Below are positions 1 through 11,970 of a stretch of DNA of 64,000 bases, in pieces; the first letter of the stretch is position 1; the number at the start of each line of letters is the position of its first letter. The stretch is taken from positions 43,500,791-43,564,790 of the forward strand of contig OX638132.1 in the NCBI GenBank assembly GCA_951804985.1. The letters run 5' to 3'. The position numbers were made by a program, and so were the translations under genes. The notes below the pieces were generated by a model. The model saw nothing but the letters and a program-made list of their open reading frames with translations, searched no databases and was not told the origin of the DNA. Origin of the DNA: Dryomyza anilis (lineage: Eukaryota; Arthropoda; Insecta; Diptera; Dryomyzidae).

Positions 1-1087
1 TATAATTTTAATATAATTATAATCAGAGCAGGTTTACTTAAAAAATCACATCTCAAAATTAAAATGCTCATAATTACTTAAATATGATTCGTAGAGGCCT
101 CAAAGTTGGCACATTTTGTAATCTATTTTTGCTCTTTTAATTCCAATATAAATCATTATAATCGACGCATGTGGTTTTTGAGAAAACACGTCTTTAACAT
201 AAAATGCTTATAACTGCGTAAATACAAGTCTTCGAGGTCCCAAAGTTTGTACATTTTATAATCTATTTGTGCCTTTTTAATTCTAACATTACTCATTATA
301 ATCGCAAGGGTGCTTGAGAAATCACGTCTCAAATTTAAAATGTTCATAACTCTGCAAATACTCGTCTTAGAGGCCTCAAAGTTGGTACATTTTGTATTCT
401 ATTTTTGCCCTTTTAACTCCAATATAAATCATTATTCGGCGCAAGGGTTCTTGAAAATCACGTCTCAAACATAAAATGCTTATAACTGCGTAAATACAAG
501 TCGTAGAGGCCCCAAAGTTTGTAAATTTTATAATCTATTTTTGCCCTTTTAATTCTAATATAACTCATTATAATCGAAATTTAAAATATTCATAACTCTG
601 TAAATACTCGTCTTAGAGGCCTGAAAGTTGGCACATTTTGTAATCTATTCGTGCCCTTCTAATTTTCAATATAAATCATTATTCGGCGCAAGGGTGCTTG
701 AGAAATAACGTCTCAAATTTAAAATGCTTATAACTCCGTTAATACGAGTTATAGAGGCCTCAAAGTTTGCACATTTTGTAATCTATTCTTGCCCTTTTAA
801 TTCTAATATAAATCATTATATAGGGCGGAACGGTTCTTGAGAAATCACGTCTCAAACTATAAATGCTCATAACTCCGTAAATACGAGTCGTAGAGGCCTT
901 AAATTTGGCACATTTTATAATTTATTTTTGCCCTTTTAATTATACTTTTTATATAACTTATTATAATCGGAGCAAGTTTACTTAAAAAATCACATCTCAA
1001 ACTTAAAATGCTCATAATTACTTAAATAGGAGTCGTAGAGGCCTCCAAGTTGGCACATTTTGTAATCTATTTTTGCCCTTTTAATTC

Positions 1088-1127
1088 GAATATAAATTCT
1101 TATAATCCAATATAAATTCATATAATC
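1088..1127. repeat. 20-bp internal tandem duplication in a long monomer (example)
   Basis: Two successive 20-bp units, gaatataaattcttataatc and caatataaattcatataatc, extend the tail of this monomer. The same doubled block occurs in many monomers of both families, for example near 2630, 19,280, 26,600 and 60,110. It is therefore an old subtype marker rather than a local accident. Confidence 0.8.
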
Positions 1128-1159
1128 GTAGCAAGAGTTCTGGAGAAATCACGGCTCAA

Positions 1160-1200
1160 ACTTAAAATGCTCATAACTCAAAGTTGGCACATTTTGTATG
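1160..1200. repeat. Short monomer with 25-bp central deletion (example)
   Basis: The usual order 'aactc' + cgtaaatacgag… + 'ggcctcaaag' is reduced to 'aactcaaag' at about 1175-1183. The lost 25 bp ends in ctc and is preceded by ctc, so the join uses a 3-bp microhomology. The same short monomer recurs across the whole window, for example near 2719, 2992, 7328 and 9258, and as 'attactcaaag' near 26,680. Confidence 0.8.
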
Positions 1201-1523
1201 CTATTTTAGCCCTTTAATTATAATATAAATCATAATATACGGCGGAACGGTTCTTGAGGAATCACGACTCAAATTTCAAATGCTCATAACTCCGTAAATA
1301 CGCGTCGTAGAGGCCTCAAAGTTGGCACATTTTGTAATCTATTCTTGCACTTTTAATTCCAATATACATCATTATTATCGGCGCAAGGGTTCTTGAGAAA
1401 TCACGTCTCAAACTTTAAATGCTCATAACTCCGTAAATACGAGTCGTAGAGGCCACAAAGTTGGCACATTTTATAATTTATTTTTGCCCTTTTGATTATA
1501 CTTTTTAAAATTATTATAATTAT

Positions 1524-3620
1524 TATAATTTTAATATAATTATAATCAGAGCAGGTTTACTTAAAAAATCACATCTCAAAATTAAAATGCTCATAATTAC
1601 TTAAATATGATTCGTAGAGGCCTCAAAGTTGGCACATTTTGTAATCTATTTTTGCCCTTTTAATTCCAATATAAATCATTATAATCGACGCATGTGGTTT
1701 TTGAGAAAACACGTCTTTAACATAAAATGCTTATAACTGCGTAAATACAAGTCTTCGAGGTCCCAAAGTTTGTACATTTTATAATCTATTTGTGCCTTTT
1801 TAATTCTAACATTACTCATTATAATCGCAAGGGTGCTTGAGAAATCACGTCTCAAATTTAAAATGTTCATAACTCTGCAAATACTCGTCTTAGAGGCCTC
1901 AAAGTTGGTACATTTTGTATTCTATTTTTGCCCTTTTAACTCCAATATAAATCATTATTCGGCGCAAGGGTTCTTGAAAATCACGTCTCAAACATAAAAT
2001 GCTTATAACTGCGTAAATACAAGTCGTAGAGGCCCCAAAGTTTGTAAATTTTATAATCTATTTTTGCCCTTTTAATTCTAATATAACTCATTATAATCGA
2101 AATTTAAAATATTCATAACTCTGTAAATACTCGTCTTAGAGGCCTGAAAGTTGGCACATTTTGTAATCTATTCGTGCCCTTCTAATTTTCAATATAAATC
2201 ATTATTCGGCGCAAGGGTGCTTGAGAAATAACGTCTCAAATTTAAAATGCTTATAACTCCGTTAATACGAGTTATAGAGGCCTCAAAGTTTGCACATTTT
2301 GTAATCTATTCTTGCCCTTTTAATTCTAATATAAATCATTATATAGGGCGGAACGGTTCTTGAGAAATCACGTCTCAAACTATAAATGCTCATAACTCCG
2401 TAAATACGAGTCGTAGAGGCCTTAAATTTGGCACATTTTATAATTTATATTTGCTCTTTTAATTATACTTTTTATAGTTATTATAATTTTAATATAACTT
2501 ATTATAATCGGCGCAAGATTACTTTAAAAATCACATCTCAAACTTAAAATGCTCATAATTACTTAAATATGAGTCGTATAGGCCTCCAAGTTGGCACATT
2601 TTGTAATCTATTTTTGCCCTTTTAATTCCAATATAAATTCTTATAATCCAATATAAATTCATATAATCGTAGCAAGAGTTCTGGAGAAATCACGGCTCAA
2701 ACTTAAAATGCTCATAACTCAAAGTTGGCACATTTTGTATTTTATTTTAGCCCTTTAATTATAATATAAATCATAATATACGGCGGAACGGTTCTTGAGG
2801 AATTACATCTCAAAATTAAAATGCTCATAATTCCTAAATATTAGTCGTAGAGGCCTCAAGTTGGCACATTTTGTAAACTATTTTTGCCTTTTTATTCCAA
2901 TATAAATTCTTATAATCCAATATAAATTCTTATAATCGAAGCAAGGGTTCTTGAGAAATCACGGCTCAAACATAAAATGCTCATAACTCAAAGTTGGCAC
3001 ATTTTGTAATCTATTCTTGCCCTTTTAATTCTAATATAAATCATTATATACGGCGGAACGGTTCTTAAGAAATCACGCCTCAAACTTTAAATGCTCATAA
3101 CTCCGTTAATACGAGCCGTAGAGGCCTTAAATTTGGCACATTTTATAATTTATTTTTGCCCTCTTAATTATACTTTTTATAATTATTATAATTTTAATAT
3201 AACTTATTATAATCGGCGCAAAATAACTTAAAAAATCACATCTCAAAATTAAAATGCTCATAACTCAAAGTTGGCGCATTTCATAATTTATTTGTGCCCT
3301 TTTAATTATACTTTTTATAATTATTATAATTTTAATATAACTTATTATAATCGGAGCAAGTTTACTTAAAAAATCACATCTCAAACTTAAAATGCTAATA
3401 ATTACTTAAATATGAGTCGTAGAGGCCTCCAAGTTGGCACATTTTGTAATCTATTTTTGCCCTTTTAATTCCAATATAAATTCTTATAATCCAATATAAA
3501 TTCATATAATCGTAGCAAGAGTTCTGGAGAAATCACGGCTCAAACATAAAATGCTCATAACTCAAAGTTGGCACATTTTGTAATCTATTCTTGACCTTTT
3601 AATTCTAATATAAATCATTA
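1524..3620. repeat. Type A subunit, copy 2 with divergent 3' extension
   Basis: The first part, to about 2,450-2,475, matches 1 to about 950 nearly base for base. It then departs. This version has 'atatttgctctttt', an added stretch of about 17 bp, and a longer run of extra monomers to 3620. These include short monomers reading 'aactcaaagttgg' and the subtype with 'cctaaatattagtcg' near 2835. The contrast with copy 1 shows that the 1,523-bp period was superimposed on an older, longer repeat by unequal exchange. Confidence 0.82.
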
Positions 3621-3769
3621 TTATCGGCGCAAGGGTTCTTGAGAAATCACGTCTCAAACTTTAAATGCTCATAACTCCGTAAATACGAGTCGTAGAGGCC
3701 ACAAAGTTGGCACATTTTATAATTTATTTTTGCCCTTTTGATTATACTTTTTAAAATTATTATAATTAT

Positions 3770-6700
3770 TATAATTTTAATATAATTATAATCAGAGCAG
3801 GTTTACTTAAAAAATCACATCTCAAAATTAAAATGCTCATAATTACTTAAATATGATTCGTAGAGGCCTCAAAGTTGGCACATTTTGTAATCTATTTTTG
3901 CCCTTTTAATTCCAATATAAATCATTATAATCGACGCATGTGGTTTTTGAGAAAACACGTCTTTAACATAAAATGCTTATAACTGCGTAAATACAAGTCT
4001 TCGAGGTCCCAAAGTTTGTACATTTTATAATCTATTTGTGCCTTTTTAATTCTAACATTACTCATTATAATCGCAAGGGTGCTTGAGAAATCACGTCTCA
4101 AATTTAAAATGTTCATAACTCTGCAAATACTCGTCTTAGAGGCCTCAAAGTTGGTACATTTTGTATTCTATTTTTGCCCTTTTAACTCCAATATAAATCA
4201 TTATTCGGCGCAAGGGTTCTTGAAAATCACGTCTCAAACATAAAATGCTTATAACTGCGTAAATACAAGTCGTAGAGGCCCCAAAGTTTGTAAATTTTAT
4301 AATCTATTTTTGCCCTTTTAATTCTAATATAACTCATTATAATCGAAATTTAAAATATTCATAACTCTGTAAATACTCGTCTTAGAGGCCTGAAAGTTGG
4401 CACATTTTGTAATCTATTCGTGCCCTTCTAATTTTCAATATAAATCATTATTCGGCGCAAGGGTGCTTGAGAAATAACGTCTCAAATTTAAAATGCTTAT
4501 AACTCCGTTAATACGAGTTATAGAGGCCTCAAAGTTTGCACATTTTGTAATCTATTCTTGCCCTTTTAATTCTAATATAAATCATTATATAGGGCGGAAC
4601 GGTTCTTGAGAAATCACGTCTCAAACTATAAATGCTCATAACTCCGTAAATACGAGTCGTAGAGGCCTTAAATTTGGCACATTTTATAATTTATTTTTGC
4701 CCTTTTAATTATACTTTTTATATAACTTATTATAATCGGAGCAAGTTTACTTAAAAAATCACATCTCAAACTTAAAATGCTCATAATTACTTAAATAGGA
4801 GTCGTAGAGGCCTCCAAGTTGGCACATTTTGTAATCTATTTTTGCCCTTTTAATTCGAATATAAATTCTTATAATCCAATATAAATTCATATAATCGTAG
4901 CAAGAGTTCTGGAGAAATCACGGCTCAAACTTAAAATGCTCATAACTCAAAGTTGGCACATTTTGTATGCTATTTTAGCCCTTTAATTATAATATAAATC
5001 ATAATATACGGCGGAACGGTTCTTGAGGAATCACGACTCAAATTTCAAATGCTCATAACTCCGTAAATACGCGTCGTAGAGGCCTCAAAGTTGGCACATT
5101 TTGTAATCTATTCTTGCACTTTTAATTCCAATATACATCATTATTATCGGCGCAAGGGTTCTTGAGAAATCACGTCTCAAACTTTAAATGCTCATAACTC
5201 CGTAAATACGAGTCGTAGAGGCCACAAAGTTGGCACATTTTATAATTTATTTTTGCCCTTTTGATTATACTTTTTAAAATTATTATAATTATTATAATTT
5301 TAATATAATTATAATCAGAGCAGGTTTACTTAAAAAATCACATCTCAAAATTAAAATGCTCATAATTACTTAAATATGATTCGTAGAGGCCTCAAAGTTG
5401 GCACATTTTGTAATCTATTTTTGCCCTTTTAATTCCAATATAAATCATTATAATCGACGCATGTGGTTTTTGAGAAAACACGTCTTTAACATAAAATGCT
5501 TATAACTGCGTAAATACAAGTCTTCGAGGTCCCAAAGTTTGTACATTTTATAATCTATTTGTGCCTTTTTAATTCTAACATTACTCATTATAATCGCAAG
5601 GGTGCTTGAGAAATCACGTCTCAAATTTAAAATGTTCATAACTCTGCAAATACTCGTCTTAGAGGCCTCAAAGTTGGTACATTTTGTATTCTATTTTTGC
5701 CCTTTTAACTCCAATATAAATCATTATTCGGCGCAAGGGTTCTTGAAAATCACGTCTCAAACATAAAATGCTTATAACTGCGTAAATACAAGTCGTAGAG
5801 GCCCCAAAGTTTGTAAATTTTATAATCTATTTTTGCCCTTTTAATTCTAATATAACTCATTATAATCGAAATTTAAAATATTCATAACTCTGTAAATACT
5901 CGTCTTAGAGGCCTGAAAGTTGGCACATTTTGTAATCTATTCGTGCCCTTCTAATTTTCAATATAAATCATTATTCGGCGCAAGGGTGCTTGAGAAATAA
6001 CGTCTCAAATTTAAAATGCTTATAACTCCGTTAATACGAGTTATAGAGGCCTCAAAGTTTGCACATTTTGTAATCTATTCTTGCCCTTTTAATTCTAATA
6101 TAAATCATTATATAGGGCGGAACGGTTCTTGAGAAATCACGTCTCAAACTATAAATGCTCATAACTCCGTAAATACGAGTCGTAGAGGCCTTAAATTTGG
6201 CACATTTTATAATTTATATTTGCTCTTTTAATTATACTTTTTATAGTTATTATAATTTTAATATAACTTATTATAATCGGCGCAAGATTACTTTAAAAAT
6301 CACATCTCAAACTTAAAATGCTCATAATTACTTAAATATGAGTCGTATAGGCCTCCAAGTTGGCACATTTTGTAATCTATTTTTGCCCTTTTAATTCCAA
6401 TATAAATTCTTATAATCCAATATAAATTCATATAATCGTAGCAAGAGTTCTGGAGAAATCACGGCTCAAACTTAAAATGCTCATAACTCAAAGTTGGCAC
6501 ATTTTGTATTTTATTTTAGCCCTTTAATTATAATATAAATCATAATATACGGCGGAACGGTTCTTGAGGAATTACATCTCAAAATTAAAATGCTCATAAT
6601 TCCTAAATATTAGTCGTAGAGGCCTCAAGTTGGCACATTTTGTAAACTATTTTTGCCTTTTTATTCCAATATAAATTCTTATAATCCAATATAAATTCTT

Positions 6701-7387
6701 ATAATCGAAGCAAGGGTTCTTGAGAAATCACGGCTCAAACATAAAATGCTCATAACTCAAAGTTGGCACATTTTGTAATCTATTCTTGCCCTTTTAATTC
6801 TAATATAAATCATTATATACGGCGGAACGGTTCTTAAGAAATCACGCCTCAAACTTTAAATGCTCATAACTCCGTTAATACGAGCCGTAGAGGCCTTAAA
6901 TTTGGCACATTTTATAATTTATTTTTGCCCTCTTAATTATACTTTTTATAATTATTATAATATAATATAACTTATTATAATCGGCGCAAAATAACTTAAA
7001 AAATCACATCTCAAAATTAAAATGCTCATAACTCAAAGTTGGCGCATTTCATAATTTATTTGTGCCCTTTTAATTATACTTTTTATAATTATTATAATTT
7101 TAATATAACTTATTATAATCGGAGCAAGTTTACTTAAAAAATCACATCTCAAACTTAAAATGCTAATAATTACTTAAATATGAGTCGTAGAGGCCTCCAA
7201 GTTGGCACATTTTGTAATCTATTTTTGCCCTTTTAATTCCAATATAAATTCTTATAATCCAATATAAATTCATATAATCGTAGCAAGAGTTCTGGAGAAA
7301 TCACGGCTCAAACATAAAATGCTCATAACTCAAAGTTGGCACATTTTGTAATCTATTCTTGACCTTTTAATTCTAATATAAATCATT
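3770..7387. repeat. 3,769-bp higher-order repeat, copy 2
   Basis: This copy matches the first repeat at an offset of 3,769 bp (3,768 after a 1-bp loss near 6,960). It contains subunit starts at 3770 and 5293 in the same arrangement. It ends near 7,388, where the sequence continues 'cattatatacggcgg' into the next block rather than joining the 'cattattatcggcgc' junction seen at 3620. Copy 2 therefore appears to preserve the original junction and copy 1 the recombinant one, although the reverse order cannot be excluded from this window alone. Confidence 0.88.
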
Positions 7388-10300
7388 ATATACGGCGGAA
7401 CTGTTCTTAAGAAATCACGCCTCAAACTTTAAATGCTCATAACTCCGTAAATACGAGTCGTAGAGGCCTCAAAGTTGGCACATTTTGTAAACTTTTTGTG
7501 CCCATTTAATTCCAATATACATCATTATTATCGGCGCAGGGGTTCTTGACAATTCACGGATCTAACTTAAAATGCTCATAACTCCGTAAAAACGCGTCGT
7601 AGAGGCCTCAAAGTTGGCACATTTTATAATTTATTTTTTCCCTTTTAATTATACTTTTTATAATTAATATAATTTTAATATAACTTAATATAATGGGCGC
7701 AAGATTACTTAAAAAATCACATCTCAATATTAAAATGCTCATAATTCCTTAAATATGAGTCGTAAAGGCCTTAAAGTTGGCACATTTTGTAATCTATTCT
7801 TGCACTTTTAATTCCAATATAAATTCTTATAATCCAATATAAATTCTTATAATAGTAGCAAGAGTTCTTGAGAAATCTCGGCTCAAACTTAAAATGCTCA
7901 TAACTCAAAGTTGGCACATTTTGTAATCTATTTTAGCCCTTTAATTATAATATAAATCATAATATACGGCGGAACGGTTCTTGAGGAATCACGACTCAAA
8001 TTTCAAATGCTCATAACTCCGTAAATACGCTTCGTAGAGGCCTCAAAGTTGGCACATTTTGTAATCTATTCTTGCACTTTTAATTCCAATATACATCATT
8101 ATTATCGGCGCAAGGGTTCTTGAGAAATCACGTCTCAAACTTTAAATGCTCAGAACTCCGTAAATACGAGTCGTAGAGGCTACAAAGTTGGCACATTTTA
8201 TAATTTATTTTTGCCCTTTTGATTCCAATATAAATCATTATAATCGGCGCATGTGGTTTTTGAGAAAACACGTCTTATAACTGCGTAAATACAAGTCTTC
8301 GAGACCCCAAAGTTTGTACATTTTATAATCTATTTGTGCCTTTTTAATTCTAACATTACTCATTATAATCGCAAGGGTGCTTGAGAAATCACGTCTCAAA
8401 TTTAAAATGTTCATAACTCTGCAAATACTCGTCTTAGAGGCCTCAAAGTTGGTACATTTTATATTCTATTTTTGCCCTTTTAACTCCAATATAAATCATT
8501 ATTCGGCGCAAGGGTTCTTGAAAATCACGTCTCAAACATAAAATGCTTATAACTGCGTAAATACAAGTCGTAGAGGCCCCAAAGTTTGTACATTTTATAA
8601 TCTATTTTTGCCCTTTTAATTCTAATATAACTCATTATAATCGAAATTTAAAATATTCATAACTCTGTAAATACTCGTCTTAGAGGCCTGAAAGTTAGCA
8701 CATTTTGTAATCTATTCTTGCCCTTCTAATTTTCAATATAAATCATTATTCGGCGCAAGGGTGCTTGAGAAATAACGTCTCAAATTTAAAATGCTTATAA
8801 CTCCGTTAATACGAGTTATAGAGGCCTCAAAATTTGCACATTTTGTAATCTATTCTTGCCTTTTTAATTCTATTATAAATCATTATATAGGGCGGAACGG
8901 TTCTTGAGAAATCACGTCTGAAACTATAAATGCTCATAACTCCGTAAATACGAGTCGTAGAGGCCTTAAATTTGGCACATTTTATAATTTATATTTGCTC
9001 TTTTAATTATACTTTTTATAGCTATTATAATTTTAATATAACTTATTATAATCGGCGCAAGATTACTTTAAAAATCACATCTCAAACTTAAAATGCTCAT
9101 AGTTACTTAAATATGAGTCGTAGAGGCCTCCAAGTTGGCACATTTTGTAATCTATTTTTGCCCTTTTAATTCCAATATAAATTCTTATAATCCAATATAA
9201 ATTCATATAATCGTAGCAAGAGTTCTGGAGAAATCACGGCTCAAACTTAAAATGCTCATAACTCAAAGTTGGCACATTTGTATTCTATTTTAGCCCTTTA
9301 ATTATAATATAAATCATTATATACGGCGGAACGGTTCTTAAGAAATCACGCCTCAAACTTTAAATGCTCATAACTCCGTTAATACGAGTCGTAGAGGCCG
9401 TAAATTTGGCACATTTTATAATTTATTTTTGCCCTCTTAATTATACTTTTTATATTTATTATAATTTTAATATAACTTATTATAATCGGCGCAAAATAAC
9501 TTAAAAAATCACATCTCAAAATTAAAATGCTCATAACTCAAAGGTGGCGCATTTTATAATTTATTTTTGCCCTTTTAATATAACTTATTATAATCGGAGC
9601 AAGTTTACTTAAAAAATCACATCTCAAACTTAAAATGCTCATAATTACTTAAATATGAGTCGTAGAGGCCTCCAAGTTGGCACATTTTGTAATCTATTTT
9701 TGCCCTTTTAATTCGAATATAAATTCTTATAATCCAATATAAATTCATATAATCGTAGCAAGAGTTCTGGAGAAATCACGGCTCAAACTTAAAATGCTCA
9801 TAACTCAAAGTTGGCACATTTTGTATTCTATTTTAGCCCTTAATTATAATATAAATCATATTATACGGCGGAACGGTTCTTGAGGAATCACGACTCAAAT
9901 TTCAAATGCTCATAACTCCGTAAATACGCGTCGTAGAGGCCTCAAAGTTGGCACATTTTGTAATCTATTCTTGCAAGGGTTCTTGAGAAATCACGTCTCA
10001 AACTTTAAATGCTCATAACTCCGTAAATACGAGTCGTAGAGGCCTCAAAGTTGGAACATTTTGTAAACTTTTTGTGCCCATTTAATTCCAATATACATCA
10101 TTATTATCGGCGCAGGGGTTCTTGACAATTCACGGCACAACCTTAAAATGCTCATAACTCCGTAAAAACGCGTCGTAGAGGCCTCAAAGTTGGCACATTT
10201 TATAATTTATTTTATCCCTTTTAATTATACTTTTTATAATTAATATAATTTTAATATAACTTAATATAATGGGCGCAAGATTACTTAAAAAATCACATCT

Positions 10301-11970
10301 CAATATTAAAATGCTCATAATTCCTTAAATATAAGTCGTAAAGGCCTCAAAGTTGGCACATTTTGTAATCTATTCTTGCACTTTTAATTCCAATATACAT
10401 CATTATTATCGGCGCAAGGGTTCTTGAGAAATCACGTCTCAAACTTTAAATGCTCATAACTCCGTAAATACGAGTCGTAGAGGCCTCAAAGTTGGCACAT
10501 TTTATAATTTATTTTTGCCCTTTTGATTATACTTTTTAAAATTATTATAATTATTATAAATTTAATATAACTTATTATAATCGGAGCAAGTTTACTTAAA
10601 AAATCACATCTCAAAATTAAAATGCTCATAATTACTTAAATATGAGTCGTAGAGGCCTCAAAGTTGGCACATTTTGTAATCTATTTTGGCCTTTTAATTC
10701 CATTATAATCGGCGCATATGGTTTTTGAGAAAACACGTTTCAAATATAAAATGCTTATAACTGCGTAAATACAAGTCGTCGAGGCCCCAAAGTTTGTACA
10801 TTTTATAATCTATTTGTGCCCTTTTAATTCTAATATTACTCATTATAATCGGCGCAAGGGTGCTTGAGAATTTACGTCTCAAATTTAAAATGTTCATAAC
10901 TCTGTAAATACTCGTCTTAGAGGCCTCAAAGTTGGTACATTTTGTATTCTATTTTTGCCCTTTTAACTCCAATATAAATCATTATTCGGCGCAAGGGTTC
11001 TTGAAAATCACGTCTCCAAACATAAAATGCTTATAACTGCGTAAATACAAGTCGTAGAGGCCGCAAAGTTTGTACCTTTTATAATCTATTGTTGCCCTTT
11101 TAATTCTAATATAACTCATTATAATCGGCGCAAGGGTGCTTGAGAAATCAAGTCTCAAATTTAAAATATTCATAACTCTGTAAATACTCGTCTTAGAGGC
11201 CTGAAAGTTGGCACATTTTGTAATCTATTCTTGCCCTTCTAATTTTCAATATAAATCATTATTCGGCACAAGGGTGCTTGAGAAATAACGTCTCAAATTT
11301 AAAATGCTTATAACTCCGTTAATACGAGTTATAGAGGCCTCAAAGTTTGCACATTTTGTAATCTATTCTTGCCCTTTTAATTCTAATATAAATCATTATA
11401 TAGGGCGGAACGGTTCTTGAGAAATCACGTCTCATACTATAAATGCTCATAACTCCGTAAATACGAGTCGTAGAGGCCTTAAATTTGGCACATTTTATAA
11501 TTTATTTTTGCTCTTTTAATTATACTTTTTATAGTTATTATAATTTTAATATAACTTATTATAATCGGCGCAAAATAACTTAAAAAATCACATCTCAAAA
11601 TTAAAATGCTCATAACTCAAAGTTGGCGCATTTTATAATTTATTTTTGCCCTTTTAATTATACTTTTTATAATTATTATAATTTTAATATAACTTATTAT
11701 AATCGGAGCAAGTTTACTTAAAAAATCACATCTCAAACTTAAAATGCTAATAATTACTTAAATATGAGTCGTAGAGGCCTCCAAGTTGGCACATTTTGTA
11801 ATCTATTTTTGCCCTTTTAATTCCAATATAAATTCTTATAATCCAATATAAATTCATATAATCGTAGCAAGAGTTCTGGAGAAATCACGGCTCAAACTTA
11901 AAATGCTCATAACTCAAAGTTGGCACATTTTGTATGCTATTTTAGCCCTTTAATTATAATATAAATCATA
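7388..11970. repeat. 4,583-bp higher-order repeat, copy 1
   Basis: This block is repeated from 11,971 at a constant offset of 4,583 bp. I compared diagnostic oddities in both: 'cttttgattccaatata' near 8218, 'gtctgaaact' near 8907, 'aaggtggcgc' near 9540, 'caaccttaaaatg' near 10139 and 'ctcatactat' near 11432. Each recurs exactly one period later. The only difference I noticed is 'gaactgttc' near 7400 against 'gaacggttc' near 11983, which may be upstream of the true junction. The block includes a partial type A segment (about 8,220-9,000) and a variant type A segment starting near 10,553. Confidence 0.88.

Larger units (their letters stand above)
1..1523. repeat. 1,523-bp HOR subunit (type A), copy 1
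   Basis: The block starting at position 1 recurs starting at 1524, and again at 3770 and 5293, an offset of 1,523 bp within each larger repeat. It holds about eleven monomers. Diagnostic variants are 'ggtttttgagaaaacacgtc' near 176, 'cttcgaggtcc' near 230 and a shortened 110-bp monomer near 590-613, in which the stretch between 'ataatcg' and 'aaatttaaaa' has been lost. From about 930 onward the subunit differs from its neighbour at 1524. This copy reads tttttatataacttattata where the neighbour has an extra stretch of about 17 bp before 'ataactt'. Confidence 0.88.
1..3769. repeat. 3,769-bp higher-order repeat, copy 1
   Basis: The sequence at position 1 recurs at 3770 with an offset of 3,769 bp, so this is a tandem higher-order repeat of about 27 monomers. 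The two copies look almost identical by eye. I noted a single-base difference at position 133 (t here, c in the partner) and a 1-bp length difference near 6,955-6,965 of the partner. Homology to copy 2 runs to about 3620. There copy 1 reads 'cattattatcggcgc' and the partner at about 7388 reads 'cattatatacggcgg'. The last roughly 150 bp of this copy (3621-3769) instead match the sequence from about 1374, which marks a crossover junction. The left limit lies outside the window. Confidence 0.9.

Noticed and set aside
156..347. Recurrent short minus-strand open frames of about 60-80 codons, with similar peptides at dozens of places (for example 156-347, 1679-1870, 41,041-41,229, 59,361-59,549)
   Set aside because: They are translations of the satellite monomer itself. 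They recur because the DNA recurs, and some monomer lengths (138 or 129 bp) are multiples of three, so the frame stays open over one or two monomers. They end at random variants, differ by indels, have no start context or domain, and never exceed 82 codons.
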